From Cannabis sativa (lineage: Eukaryota > Streptophyta > Magnoliopsida > Rosales > Cannabaceae), in NCBI RefSeq assembly GCF_029168945.1, contig NC_083603.1, forward strand, positions 18,662,001 to 18,726,000: a stretch of DNA of 64,000 nt, given 5' to 3'. How positions within the stretch are numbered: position 1 is the stretch's first letter; each line of letters begins with the position of its first letter. Made by a program: the position numbers and the translations under genes. Shown here in pieces: positions 34,219-47,626 of the stretch. The notes beneath the pieces are model-generated. The model was not told the DNA's origin. It made no database searches and was given only the letters and a program-made list of their open reading frames with translations.

Positions 34219-36129
34219 TGTTGGGAATTATTTTACCAGGATCTTAGATCTACTCACAAGTATGTTTATTAACATCCTAAATATGAACTTTCTAAAACGA
34301 TAAAATAAACACATATAAAGTTAAGAAAACCTTACATTGATGCAGCGGAATTAATGTCTCCTTCCACTCAGATCTCTAACCCTTGATTCCTTTCTGTAGC
34401 AGAGTATAATCAAGATCTGAGCCCGAATGTCCTTCTTCTTCAAGTTTGATCCTTCACAGTCTTCCAATCTATGATTGAGTTACTGCTTGCTGTGTGTGGG
34501 CACTTACTCTTTCACTAGGGTCACGAAAAAGATGAAGGGGAAAGAGAGAGAGGTATTTCGGCCAAGGTAGAAAGTGAGGGAAGGCTCAGTTTTTCTGAAG
34601 AGAGAAAATTCTGTCAGAAAGATGATCTGAAAACTTGTGTTTTGACTGAGACATCACTTTCTATTTATAGGCAACTACTAGGTTTAGGTTAGGATTTATT
34701 TGGCATTAAAATACTGAAAATATTAATTTGAAAAAGCCTTTTAAGTGGCCGGCCATATGGTGTTATTGGGCCTCACTTAATTTTGCAATTTTATCAAATT
34801 TTATCTCTATTTTCTCAAAAATGCCAATTTTCCAATTCTAACCTTTTAAATGCCAAAACTAGTTATTTAATAACTAAAATAGATTATTAAATAATATTGT
34901 CATTTAATTTAATTATTAATTAGACATATAAAGTCTATTAATAAATAAATAAACCTAGAAAACTCTTTTCCTTACAATTTCATCCCTGCTTAGTGAAAAT
35001 TCATAAAATTAGACATAGTCTAACTTTAGAATTATAATTGACCAATCACGAATCAATTAATGAGTCTTACAAGCAGAATGTTCTCAACTAGAATGGGGAC
35101 CATGGATCTATATGCTGAGCTTCCAATAAGTGAACCAAATTAACCAAGTAAATTCCTACTTATTAATTCTTCGTTGAATCCACTCTTAGAACTTAGAATT
35201 GCACTCTCAGACTTATATAGAGCATATTGTATGTTTTACGATACCAATATACTATCTCATTTAACCATTGTTATAATCTTATTGTGATTTAAAGATCCTC
35301 TATATAGATGATCTACATCGAGATGGGATTTCTTTACCGTTCTCACCCCTCAATGTATTTTGCCCCTTAAAACACTTAGCTACCTGTAAATGGTGTTTAA
35401 TGATCTAATAATTAGTCAGTTAAACAAGAGCTCATCCATTTACTTCTATTTGCTAAGCTCGAAGGGAATCATCACTTAATTTCTATACACCAGTAGAAGC
35501 TATAGATTCCATATTTATGTTCAGCACTCCCACTCAATCATACTATCATGTTCTCGAAATATACGTATCACCCTGACCCGAAAGTAGGCTTAACTAATAA
35601 ATCTAAGAACATGAATAGCACTCCTGAGTTGAGCCCAAGCATATCAGGATTTAGATTCTTTTAATCTTAAGATCAACTACTGATATTGACTTGGAAAGAT
35701 ATGTATAACGGTAAGTTTGTAATATCTTAACTTAGTTGCAATATCGGTCCAGTCCAATGTATACTCCATACATTCGAAACTAGTATACTTTACTAATGTC
35801 CTGGAAAGAACATAACACTTACTCCAAGTGTAAGTACACATCATCGCTGATTATCACATTAGTGTAAATCCAATAACACTGATGAAACAGGGACCAAAAC
35901 TTTTGATTCATATGATCACAATCACATTCCACTGTGTTGACGAAACTGTAATTGTGAATAAACATATGATCTGGATTTAACTGATTTTGTGTGTATGAAT
36001 GTAATAAACATATTAAACATATTAAACCATTAGCATGTAAAATTCATGCAAACATCAATCACTTCAAATTTCTTATATTGATAACTAATCAGATTGTAAA
36101 GAGTTTTATTTAGGGCATAAAACCCAACA
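34219..36129 (-). repeat. 3' LTR of the gag-only element
   Basis: 1911 bp, nearly identical to 42490-44402. Contains ACTCCCACT polypurine complement right outside its inner end at 36130-36140. Confidence 0.94.
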
Positions 36130-37780
36130 AACTCCCACTTGCACTAATATAAAACAAACTGTGCAAATAGGTCAATCTGATATCTTGATCTTCAGATCAA
36201 GTGTAGTATATTTGAATCCACCCAAACTTTTGGAAACTAGTTCATAAAAACTCTTATGAAACATCCTTTACTATATGCTTTACTTATCAAGGGATACTGA
36301 AATCTTTACTGTTTTAAAAGTACATCTGAATTAACAGAAGACATATCTCTCATATTTTAAAATATGTAATTGAGATAATACAGTGTAGACTTTTCTTCAG
36401 TGATATAACTTTCTGGTATTTTCGAATAGACCAAGTTATAGTTCTTCTCTGGTAGAGCTTGAATTATTATACAATAATTCCTCCACCCCCAAAGTAAGCA
36501 CCATCTCATATAAATCGAAATTAGATGGTGAGATACAAGGATAACTGATACACAGTTCCTTAATATCTGACATATAGATCACTTTCATAAATCCTTCTTG
36601 AATATCTTCTAATGTTCCCTATTTGATTACATCTCAGATAGCTCCCACTCAATAGCAGATGTCTGGTTAAATAATACTTTTAACCTCTGATTGTTTGGAG
36701 AGTTACCTAGTTGTGACTTTTGTATTAGTCTGAAACTTTAAGTCAAGACTAAGTCATCAACATAGCAGACTAGTATTTGAAGTGAAAAATACATGCCAGA
36801 GATAAAGTAATCAAAATTAAGATACCATCAAATTTTATGAGGATTAAGAATTCTTAGTTCAAGTCATTCGAATGGACTGAACTAGAGTTCTTTATCTTAT
36901 TCTCATAATTCTGATAAGCTATACCTATCCATGTGAATGGTTAGATTTGCTTTTCAGTAGTGTTCTTAAGTACCTATCACAATTATCAACCTAATGAAGA
37001 TGGGTATAGAACTTTAAAATTCTCCCACTCAATTAAGATAGTGTGAAACTTTAACAAAGAACTTTCAAAGGTATCATACTTTTACTTACAACAGTAAAAA
37101 CGAAATGGAACATACAATCAAGATCAAGAATTTATATTGACAATAGCTGACTCATTATATTACTTCCATGTTTAAACAAGATATGTGTTTCATAGGGAAT
37201 TGTGGAATGGACTCCACCCCTAAGAATATACATATAGGGTACTATGGATAACCTCCACCCCTAAGTATATAGAGATTATGATCCACCCCTAAAGGTTGTA
37301 AAGATCATGATTCTCTTAGTGTGATAGAGTTTATTTGGAGTTGAATACTATCCAGAGTTCATTAGATATAAAAGATCGTTGAACTGCATAGTTTTCTTAA
37401 CTTTTCTCCACCCCTATCAGATCATAAGATCCTTTTATTAAACAAATTCTTAATAATTGTATTAGAATGAACAATTATTAATAAACATAGAAATAATTTC
37501 TAGTGTTTATTTAATATAACTCTATGAAGAGTTGTAAATATTATAGAATTTGCATCAATAATAAAAACACTTACACATTCAAACATATAAATATAATGTG
37601 GTAATAATTGATGAAGCTCAATCTCATAAATTGCAATAGAGAATTTCGAAAATAAAACTTTATTAATATTTAAAAAAATGTATTGCAACAATATGAGAGA
37701 AACAGGGATAAATATCCCTAACTAAAATTTGAAATCCAAATTGTCTTTAAACTAAAACAATTAATTCAAAAATTGAAGAG
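36130..37780 (-). pseudogene. Collapsed copia pol remnant
   Basis: No open frame survives, but short stretches resemble the intact pol in the same order: near 36475-36520 the RNase H segment with CTCCACCCCCAAAGTAAGCACC, near 36745-36780 the part around the YVDD codons, and near 37405-37430 the integrase part CTCCACCCCTATCAGATC. The whole region is about 1.6 kb against more than 4 kb in the pol-bearing copy, so large deletions have occurred. Confidence 0.6.
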
Positions 37781-37933
37781 CTTCATCTTCATCTGGACGA
37801 TTTCACCCTTGGTCCAGCTTTCTGATCCAACTCAATTGAGTTCAAGTAGCTTGGCCTATAAGAAGAAGAAAACAAATAAACAAAGTTTAGTCCAGAATCA
37901 TAAATCCAATTGGATAATAATTCACTAAAACTC

Positions 37934-38794
37934 TTAAAGTTTATAAATGGAAATACCTTGTTTCTTTGCAAGAAGTTTAGGACACTGGGGTTTCCAATGA
38001 CCTTTTTCATTGCAGTGGAAACACTTTCCTTTAAGTGTAGCATCACCAGAAGGAGCAGCCTTTTTCATGGCTTTTGTTCGCTTCTTGGTGTTCTTCCACT
38101 TCCTCTTCGATTTGGGCTTTGAAGCAGAGGCAACATTTGCTTCAGGTTTTATCGTCCCATTACCATTACCAGGATTATGAGGTTTACTCCCTTTCTTCTT
38201 GGGTCCTCCAATCAAATTTTCATAAGTTTGAAGGTCATTGACTAATTCATGAAAGTCAATTTCCTTCTTATTCATGACATAATTTGATGTGTATGGTAGA
38301 AATGCTGGAGTCAGGCTATTCAAGATAAGACTAACTTGAGTAGCACTGTCCATTTCAGCACCATGATCCTGGGCTTCTTGGAAATAACTGGACATGAGGA
38401 GAACATGGTCACGCACGTTTTGATGAGGTTCCATCCGTGCGTTAATGTACTTCTTAGTCGCGTCAAAGTGTGACTGAAGTGATGTCTTACCGAATAGTTC
38501 ATTTAACTTCGTCATAACTTCAGCAGCCTTCTCAGTTTTAGAAAACCGAGTTTTGAGGGTGTCAACCATGCTAGAAAGCATAAAGTATAGAGCTTTGTCA
38601 TTTGCTTTCTGCCAACGCTCATACTTTTCTTTCACAGCTTTGGATGCATTGTCCTCAGGCACTTCAGGTGACGGCTCAGTTAAAACAAACAAGGCACTTT
38701 CTCCTATGAGAGCAATATTAATGTTCTCATTCCATTTATTAAAGTTAAATCCATTCAGCTTGTTTTCAGTCAACAGTGATAACATGGGATTCAT
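37934..38794 (-). CDS. Intact copia-type gag
   Basis: A 286-codon frame with an ATG start. It opens with LLTENKLNGFNFNKWNENI, the usual N-terminal gag pattern, then has the helical capsid-like part with KALYFMLSSM and MEPHQNVRDHVLLM, a very basic Lys-rich tail (about residues 200-250) and a CCHC knuckle CFHCNEKGHWKPQC. The frame ends about 12 codons after the knuckle, without protease. A possible donor (GTATTT near 37960) and acceptor (near 37860) could extend it, which I cannot settle. Protein sequence differs clearly from the gag of the pol-bearing copy although the LTRs are related. Role: particle formation and RNA binding. Confidence 0.85.
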   Translation of the reverse strand: MNPMLSLLTENKLNGFNFNKWNENINIALIGESALFVLTEPSPEVPEDNASKAVKEKYERWQKANDKALYFMLSSMVDTLKTRFSKTEKAAEVMTKLNELFGKTSLQSHFDATKKYINARMEPHQNVRDHVLLMSSYFQEAQDHGAEMDSATQVSLILNSLTPAFLPYTSNYVMNKKEIDFHELVNDLQTYENLIGGPKKKGSKPHNPGNGNGTIKPEANVASASKPKSKRKWKNTKKRTKAMKKAAPSGDATLKGKCFHCNEKGHWKPQCPKLLAKKQGISIYKL

Positions 38795-38799
38795 TTTGA

Positions 38800-41700
38800 C
38801 AAAACAGGATACTACAAAATAATAGAAATCAACAAATAGAAATTAAATAATGGTTTAACACACAAAATCAATTCAGAAATTATAAGCACATTGCAAGTAG
38901 GAATGATATGAGAAAATACTTAAAAAATTCAATCCTAAATAATTTCCAAGGTCTTCAATAAACTGATATCAGTGTCCCGTTTAGGCGAGAGTCAAAGCTA
39001 CCATCCATTGAATAGAGTTGTCAGCTCATCTAAAATGTTAAACATTCTAGCAACCTTTTATTCGATCAAGATTGGAATCCAGCGTTGTCCCGTTTAGGCG
39101 AGAGTCAAGGCTATTCTATCTCATGAGCTTCTACCATTGTTTCGCAATTTGCAAGTCAAATATGGTCGCCACCATTAGGGTGATCTATACCATATAAAAC
39201 ACTTACAAACCACTTATCATGCGAGATTAAACGGTGCGAAATTGCTAATGAACGTTCCTCCATTAGGGAGGATTACTCACTAAAACAAACGCGGTGTAAA
39301 ACCCACAATGGAGATCGAATATCTTAATAATAATAAAGCTCATTGTTTAAAATGTATTTTCTTTATTATTCTAATAAATAAATCTCATTAAATTCTAAAT
39401 TAAGAATTAAAATTCAAAAATAAGAATTTAATATAATATTTATAAAATTATACTTAGATGGTGATTGAAATAAAATAAATTATTTCCATCTTAGTAATAA
39501 TCTTAAATATAAATATTAAGGAAATTAATTTAAGTTGAATTAAATAAATAATTAGCAACTTAAAAATTTCCTTTGAGAATATATTTATTGGGTTCGAAAA
39601 TTTAAAGTATATAAAATATACAATTTTCGAAAAATAATAAAAAAGAAATACTTCAAGCAAAAATATCACCTATCTAGATATTCTTTTGACTAGTTAATTC
39701 AATTTCTAATAATATATATATATATATTTTTTAAATTCATTTATTTTAAATTAATCAATTAAATGAAAAAATCATTGATTGTAGTTGGTCCAAGAATTAA
39801 TTAAAATAAATAATTAATTTACAACTCAATCTATTTTTCAAAAAAATTCAAAAATATTGCATAAATAAAATGCAAATTTCGAAATTGATTAATAAAATAA
39901 AGAAAAATATATATATGGAAAATTATTTAAATTTAAGTTGAAAAATTAAATTTCAACCTAAAAATAATTTTTCTATTTAATTAAGTGTCATGAAAAATCA
40001 ATAAATATTTAAGTATCATGATGAAAATCAACTTAGATATTTAGATTCTTCAAGTTAATTAAATGTATTAAATTCAAGAAATAATAATTAAGTGTAGAGA
40101 AGGCTTAATTATTAATTTCTATTTAATACTAGGAAAAATATACTTAATAAAATTGTACCAAAATTAATTATTTAAATAATTAATTTCACAAAGTATAATT
40201 TTCCTATTTAATTATTAGAAATAATAAGTAGTCTAGAAATTACTATCTAGAAAATATCTTATTTGACTAAGTATCTTTTCAAAAATTTGAAAAATATCTA
40301 ATTTAAGTTATATAGAAAAAATCTAAAACTTAAATAATTTCAAATCTAGATTTAATTAAATATCACAAATTAAGTTGTAACCACTTAATTTGAAGATATC
40401 TTTTTAAAGTTAGTATTTGAAAAGATATTAACCAAAAAAAAAATATCTAAGATATTCCATTTCAAGTTAATATTTGAAAAGATATTAACTTAAAAAATAT
40501 CTTAAGAATCTTTAATAACTAATGCCTAAGATTCCTCAACTTGATTTAAAATTTAAATCAAATATTCAAATTTAAGTTAGATAAGAAAAATCAGTTGATA
40601 CAACTAATTTATAACTTAAATAGGAATATTTAATTAAATAAGCTCCAGAAAGAATCTTAGTTAGTTAAAATTCTATATTTAATTAAATACAAGAAAAATA
40701 CAAATAGTTTGTCTAGAAATAATATCTAAACTAAAAGTGTTTTTCTTAAAATTAACTTTAAAATATTAAGATGAAAATAAATTTCATATATTTTAAAAGT
40801 TAATTATGTTGCTAATTCAATTTTATTAGGTCAAACTAATATAATTAACCTAGTACAGTTATTCAAATCAGGCAAATGGGCCATCACAATTGGGGTAGTT
40901 CATGTGAGGGGGTGCTGGGTTCAGTATGTCGTACCCACTTCTATGGCTCCCAACTCTCACACGAGGCCCAAAAGAGAGGAATTTAACCTTAAAATGAATA
41001 ACTGTTATTAATTGAATAGGTCCAATAACTAAATGGACCTAAATAAAATCTATCATGGTGTGACATTTTATTTAGCAACAACCTATATGTATCTATATTA
41101 AAACAAAATAAACATATAGGCTCACACAGGCACACTTTGGATGGATCCTATCATGTTGCTAGGTCATACACAGATGAAAGAAGATTGTAAAATATACCTG
41201 TTACAAATTATTAACTTGACCAAGGGAGCCATCAGATCATTAGATCTGGCAAAAGGTAACCATGGCTATTTGCAGTCAAGTAATAATAGGTTTTAAAAAA
41301 CTTACATACAAGCTAAAACCACATACTCCTGCAACAAGGTTAGCTGGATAGTTGGAAGTAGGATTTATTTAATTTTAAATAAATAATTTCGAAAAAATAA
41401 ATAATTAAATAAAAAAATATTTAATTAAAAAAAATATTTTAATTTTCGAAAAAAATAAAATTAAAAAAAAATATTTAATTAATTTCGAAAATAAATTTAA
41501 ATTTCGAAATTATTTAAAAAAAAATATTTAAAATTAAACCTACTATTTTGAAAAATTAGGTTTCAACCAACCTAAATATCATTTCAAAAAAAAATTTGCT
41601 AACTACTTTTAAAAATTAAATGTTATTTTAAAAATAAAATTAAATAAAAAATAGAAAAGATAAATAAAATATCTTTTCAGATTTTAAATTTAATTCAAAT

Positions 41701-42470
41701 AAATAAAATAACAAAATTTAAAAGTTAGCAAAATATCTTACATCTATTTAAAATTACATGATTATAAATATCTTATTTTAAATAAGGTCAAAATATCTAA
41801 GAAGATTTAATTTAAAAAAAAATCTTAAAAGATAAGATATTATTAAAAAATATCTTAAAAGATAAGATATTTTAAAATATCTTAAAAGATTTTATAAATA
41901 TCTTATAAAATCTGACCTTAAATTTAAAAAAAATATAATCAAATTTAAAAATAAGATAGATATTTAAGCAAGAAGATAAATACTAATTCTATTCAAATTC
42001 AAATTACACTAATATCTTGAATTAAAATTAAAAATATTAAATTAATTCAAAATGATAATTAGAATCGAATTAAGAATAGTAATAGTATATATACAAAACC
42101 ATACAAAAAATTGGAAGTTAATTACATGAAAAAGCATGAAAAATCGAAGAAAAACGAAAAAATTCGAAACTGTACGGACAGATCTCCGATCGCAGGAAAA
42201 TATCAGCACAGCCCCGATTTTGTCAAATCTTCAAAAAATCATAACTAATTCAAATAAAATCCAAATTAAGTTCTGTAAAAGGCTAACTTGCTTAATTTTT
42301 TCCATACTATCCAATAAAAATAATTCCAGAAACGAAATAACAATTATTTTTCACGAAAATTTCACAAACATCAATCAATCATCAAATAACACTCAATACA
42401 ACATGATACAATCCAAAGAACATACAAACAATCGTTTTAAAGTCCAAATTTCATGTAAGTAAATCAATTA
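38800..42470 (-). other. Long AT-rich leader of the gag-only element
   Basis: About 3.6 kb with no coding potential. Conserved blocks shared with the other copia leader lie at about 38945-39320, 40855-41045 and 41090-41350. Between them are long stretches of simple A/T-rich sequence, including (TA) repeats near 39713-39726 and AAGATAAGATATT repeats near 41820-41925. Confidence 0.7.
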
Positions 42471-42489
42471 CCATGGCTCTGAGGCCAGT

Positions 42490-44402
42490 TGTTGGGAATT
42501 ATTTTACCAGGATCTTAGATCTACTCACAAGTATGTTTATTAACATCCTAAATATGAACTTTCTAAAACGATAAAATAAACACATATAAAGTTAAGAAAA
42601 CCTTACATTGATGCAGCGGAATTAATGTCTCCTTCCACTCAGATCTCTAACCCTTGATTCCTTTCTGTAGCAGAGTATAATCAAGATCTGAGCCCGAATG
42701 TCCTTCTTCTTCAAGTTTGATCATTCACAGTCTTCCAATCTATGATTGAGTTACTGCTTGCTGTGTGTGGGCACTTACTCTTTCACTAGGGTCACGAAAA
42801 AGATGAAGGGAAAAGAGAGAGAGAGGTATTTCGGCCAAGGTAGAAAGTGAGGGAAGGCTCAGTTTTTCTGAAGAGAGAAAATTCTGTCAGAAAGATGATC
42901 TGAAAACTTGTGTTTTGACTGAGCCATCACTTTCTATTTATAGGCAACTACTAGGTTTAGGTTAGGATTTATTTAGCATTAAAATAATGAAAATATTAAT
43001 TTGAAAAAGCCTTTTAAGTGGCCGGCCATATGGTGTTATTGGGCCTCACTTAATTTTGCAATTTTATCAAATTTTATCTCTATTTTCTCAAAAATGCCAA
43101 TTTTCCAATTCTAACCTTTTAAATGCCAAAACTAATTATTTAATAACTAAAATAGATTATTAAATAATATTGTCATTTAATTTAATTATTAATTAGACAT
43201 ATAAAGTCTATTAATAAATAAATAAACCTAGAAAACTCTTTTCCTTACAATTTCACCCCTGCTTAGTGAAAATTCATAAAATTAGACATAGTCTAACTTT
43301 AGAATTATAATTGACCAATCACGAATCAATTAATGAGTCTTACAAGCAGAATGTTCTCAACTAGAATGGGGACCATGGATCTATATGCTGAGCTTCCAAT
43401 AAGTGAACCAAATTTACCAAGTAAATTCCTACTTATTAATTCTTCGTTGAATCCACTCTTAGAACTTAGAATTGCACTCTCAGACTTATATAGAGCATAT
43501 TGTATGTTTCACGATACCAATATACTATCTCATTTAACCATTGTTATAATCTTATTGTGATTTAAAGATCCTCTATATAGATGATCTACATCGAGATGGG
43601 ATTTCTTTACCGTTCTCACCCCTCAATGTATTTTGCCCCTTAAAACACTTAGCTACCTGTAAATGGTGTTTAATGATCTAATAATTAGTCAGTTAAACAA
43701 GAGCTCATCCATTTACTTCTATTTGCTAAGCTCGAAGGGAATCATCACTTAACTTCTATACACCAGTAGAAGCTATAGATTCCATATTTATGTTAAGCAC
43801 TCCCACTCAATCATACTATCATGTTCTCGAAATATACGTATCACCCTGACCCGAAAGTAGGCTTAACTAATAAATCTAAGAACATGAATAGCACTCCTGA
43901 GTTGAGCCCAAGCATATCAGGATTTAGATTCTTTTAATCTTAAGATCAACTACTGATATTGACTTGGAAAGATATGTATAACGGTAAGTTTGTAATATCT
44001 TAACTTAGTTGCAATATCGGTCCAGTCCAATGTATACTCCATACATTCGAAACTAGTATACTTTACTAATGTCCTGGAAAGAACATAACACTTACTCCAA
44101 GTGTAAGTACACATCATCGCTGATTATCACATTAGTGTAAATCCAATAACACTGATGAAACAGGGACCAAAACTTTTGATTCATATGATCACAATCACAT
44201 TCCACTGTGTTGACGAAACTGTAATTGTGAATAAACATATGATCTGGATTTAACTGATTTTGTGTGTATGAATGTAATAAACATATTAAACATATTAAAC
44301 CATTAGCATGTAAAATTCATGCAAACATCAATCACTTCAAATTTCTTATATTGATAACTAATCAGATTGTAAAGAGTTTTATTTAGAGCATAAAACCCAA
44401 CA
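42490..44402 (-). repeat. 5' LTR of the gag-only element
   Basis: 1913 bp, TGTTGGG to CCCAACA, partner of 34219-36129. Confidence 0.94.
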
Positions 44403-45828
44403 TTTTCTGCATCTGATTTTCTCAAAAATGCCAATTTTCAAATTCAACCATTTAAATGCCAATTCTAACTATTTAATAACTATAAATAATTATTAAATAA
44501 TATTTTCATTTATCATATTTATTAGTTGAACCATACAAAGTATCATAATTAACAAATATGCCCCTAAAACTCTTTCTTTACAATTTAGCCCTTACTTAGT
44601 GAAAAAATTCACAAATAGACATAGTCTAATTTGAGAATTATAATTGATTAATCAAAACCAATTATATGAGTCTTACAAGCAATATTATCTCAACTAGTGC
44701 GGGGACCATGGGTCTATATAACCGAGCTTCCAATAAGTAGATCAAGAATTTATTACTAAAATTCACTAACTTATTAATTCTTCGTTGAATCCATGCATAG
44801 AACTTAGAATTGCACTCTCAGTATATAGAATGCTCTATATGTTCCACCATATCATTAGTTATCCATTGTCATAATCCTAATTTGATCAATGATCCTCTAT
44901 ATGAATGATCTACACTGTAAAGGGATTAGATTACCGTTACACCCTACAATGAATTTAATCCTTAAAACACTTAACCCCGTATAATGATATTTCAGCTTAT
45001 GTGAAATGAGATCACCACCATTTATTTTCGTTTGGTCAAGCTCGAAGGAGATCATCCTTTACTTACTGTTCGCCAGATAGAAGCTATAGATTCCATGTTT
45101 ATGTTAGCGCTCCCACTCAATTGCACTACCGTGTTCCCAAAATGTACGTATCACCCTGACCCAAAAGTAGGCTTAACTAACAAATCAAAGAACACGAATA
45201 GCCTCTTGAGATTCAGCCTAATCATAACAGGATTAAGATCATTTGATCTAGGATCAACTAGGCGATATTGACTTGAATAGATATTACGGTAAGTTTAATA
45301 AATCTAAGTCAAAGTTCAATATCGGTCCCTTCCGATGCATACTCCATGCATCCAACCTGAGCTTTACTTTAACTAATGCTCTGGAAAGAACATAGCATTT
45401 CTCCAAATGCAAGTAAACTCTGTTGTAGATTATCATATCAGTAAAACCCTATGTCTGATAAATCTAGGAAACTTTATTCACATAGTCATGTTTACTTTCC
45501 AATGTGTTGACAGCACAATAAACAGGATCAAGTATGTGAAAAGGGTTTCAGATGAATTCATACATTATGTACATATAATCATGAAATAAATCATGTGAAC
45601 CATGCAACATTAAATGTTATTTCTGATCTATATTAATAAGTAAATCTGATTATATTGAAATGAGTTTTATTTAGGGCATAAAACCCAACATTTTGTGCAT
45701 ATATTAAATATGTATATTAAACCATAAACATGTAAAATACATGTAAACATAAATCACTTCAAAATTCTAAATTGATAACTAATCAGATTGTAATGAGTTT
45801 TATTTAGGGCACAAAACCCAACATTCTT

Positions 45829-46160
45829 TGCCGTAATTGAGTTCATTGGTTTTTCCTCTATCCATTTCTTGAAATAATCAACCACGACTATAGCATGTTT
45901 GACTCCACCCTTTCCCGTTGCGAAGGACCCAATCAAATCTATACCCCACACTGCAAATGGTCACGGATTTATCATCGACGTGATTTGATTTGGGGGGCCC
46001 TCAAGACGTTTGCAAATCTTTGGCATGGGTTGCACTTCCAGACGTAATCAATCCAGTCCTTTTTCATGGTGGGCCAAGAATATCCTTGCCAAATTTGGCT
46101 TCTATTTTACTCACGTAAAACCACACTTCATCGTTTTTCACCTCACTGAATTTTTTTCCT
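45829..46160 (-). pseudogene. Tat-like Ty3 integrase, N-terminal half
   Basis: The - strand encodes, across stops, a zinc-finger end with GYSWPTMKKDWIDYVWKC and CNPCQRF, then WGIDLIGSF with the first catalytic Asp, VDYFKKWIEEKP, and runs into the solo LTR at 45823. It continues at 10965 with the next part of the same domain. TTCTT is duplicated at the break. RT and RNase H are not visible further right, so the element is truncated near 46160-46380. Confidence 0.82.
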
Positions 46161-47626
46161 TATAACAGTTTATGCACAATCACCCCAGAGAATTTCAAAT
46201 ACCTGATATTCCAAAAAAACTCCAAAGGGAGTTTTCTTGACCTTGTCGGTCAACGTAAAAGCTTCGAACTTAGCCTTTATTGAAGTAAAGTACCTGTTTT
46301 TACTGTAAGTGATACGCCTTGGAAAATGTCCAAACAATGAGAGAATGAATTCTGGAGCCATCTGCATATACAAACAAAAGAATGATTATTAATTGGAATA
46401 TAAATCACACAAACTCGCAAAATAACACGTACAAATTGCATAGAATCGCAAAACAACACGTATACATCGAACAAAGATCGCACAAACGTCACTTAAAATT
46501 GCTTAAGCACTGTTTAAAGTTTATGCAATAAAATCACAAATAATATCATATGTACATCGCATAATATCGCCAAATATCACTCAATAGTACAAACACAAAA
46601 TCTATACTAGCTACTCGCACAAAATTGCTCAAAAAATTGCTCAACAATACAACACACAAAATCTATGCTGATTACTCGCATAAAATCACACGATGTCACC
46701 TAAAATCACAAATCAACATGAACGCAAAAATCACTTTAACTTGGCATGATTGATCACGCAAAATTGCACATAAATTGTCTAATGTCACAAAAATATACAA
46801 ACCCCAAAAAGTTATATTCTGAAACATTCTTCCTTAAACATAAAAAATTAGTAATCGAAAGTTTAATTATTAACATATTTCAATTTAATCACAGATTGTG
46901 AATTTAAAGGAGAAATTAAAGAATTTTTTTTTTTAAAAAAAAAAACAAACCTTGTTCGAGTGGGTGTAGTGGACAGTGGCGGGGACAGCGATCAGAGGCT
47001 AGTTTGAGTAGGTCTCGTGGGTCGTTGAGGTTCAAGTGAGTCTTGTGGGTCTCGTTTGTTGCTTGGGTCTCATTTGTCACCGTGGGTCGAGATGGTCTCT
47101 TGGGTCGAGTGTTGTCGTGGGTCAAGTGTCACCGTGGGTCGAGTGGTTCAAATGAAGGGGGTGGTTCGAGTGGTCACCGATCCTAAAGGGTGGGTTTGGT
47201 GCGGTGGTGAGAAGAAAGAACCGAGAAAATGGGAGAGAGAAAGAGGAGAGAGAAGAGAGGAAATGAGAGAATTAAAAAAAAAATAACTTTAGAAGAAAAT
47301 TCAAAGATTAGAAGAAAATTCAAAGATTAATATATTTTTACTATGTGTTGCTAGGGAGTCTTGTTTCTTGTCAGGTTGTACGTATAATGAGCTAAATGCT
47401 CCGTCTTTTTTGTGCGACATTGTTATGACTGATGCCAGTTTTTAATGAAATCATCATTTTTTTTAAAAAAAAAAATATTTTTACTATGTGTAATATTTGA
47501 GTTTAATTAAACACATAATTAATTGTTTAGCATGGTTTATCAAATTTTCTCTTAAAACAATTTTCCTAAAATATAAATATATATAATCTGATAGGCTGAG
47601 AGAAGAGAAGGGCAAGAACAAGAAGA
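46161..47626. other. Intergenic region upstream of CDC25, no gene seen
   Basis: The first part up to about 46860 has many short ATCGCACAA / AAAATCACA-like phrases without a clear period. 46980-47180 is a degenerate short repeat. Around 47380-47480 a TTAATGAAATCATCA segment followed by a T/A run looks like a retroposon tail. The last 150 bp hold the CDC25 promoter, with no certain TATA box. Confidence 0.4.
46985..47180 (+). repeat. Degenerate minisatellite with GTGGGTCGAGT
   Basis: Variants of GTGGGTC(T/G)(C/A)G(T/A)GT occur about ten times in 200 bp, e.g. GTCACCGTGGGTCGAG twice. GC-rich against its surroundings. Confidence 0.6.

Larger units (their letters stand above)
34219..44402 (-). mobile_element. 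Young gag-only copia derivative (TR-GAG-like)
   Basis: A 10.2-kb element with LTRs at 34219-36129 and 42490-44402, TG...CA ends and duplicated TTTTC (34214-34218, 44403-44407). The two LTRs differ by only about a dozen changes over 1.9 kb by eye, the least divergence in the window. The inside has, on the - strand, the primer site (about 42470-42488), a long AT-rich leader with the blocks seen in the other copia copy, one intact gag frame (38794-37934), and about 1.6 kb where only scattered pol fragments can be recognised. It must depend on a partner for reverse transcription and insertion. Confidence 0.9.
33615..45690 (-). mobile_element. Solo copia LTR, split by the gag-only element
   Basis: Pieces 33615-34218 and 44403-45690 make one LTR of about 1.89 kb like those of the copia element at 20939. 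Exact 5-bp duplication TTTTG at 33610-33614 and 45691-45695. The break is the element at 34219-44402, with TTTTC duplicated. It lies inside the older solo LTR that starts at 10966. Confidence 0.92.
10966..45823 (-). mobile_element. Solo copia LTR, split by two later insertions
   Basis: Three pieces make one LTR of about 1.9 kb: 10966-12025, 32877-33614 and 45691-45823. The outer ends read TGTTGG and CCCAACA, and TTCTT flanks both sides (10961-10965 and 45824-45828). The order and sequence of the pieces match the intact LTR at 34219-36129. The first gap is the Athila-like element (TSD ATATG), the second is another solo LTR (TSD TTTTG). It interrupts the Tat-like integrase. Confidence 0.9.
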
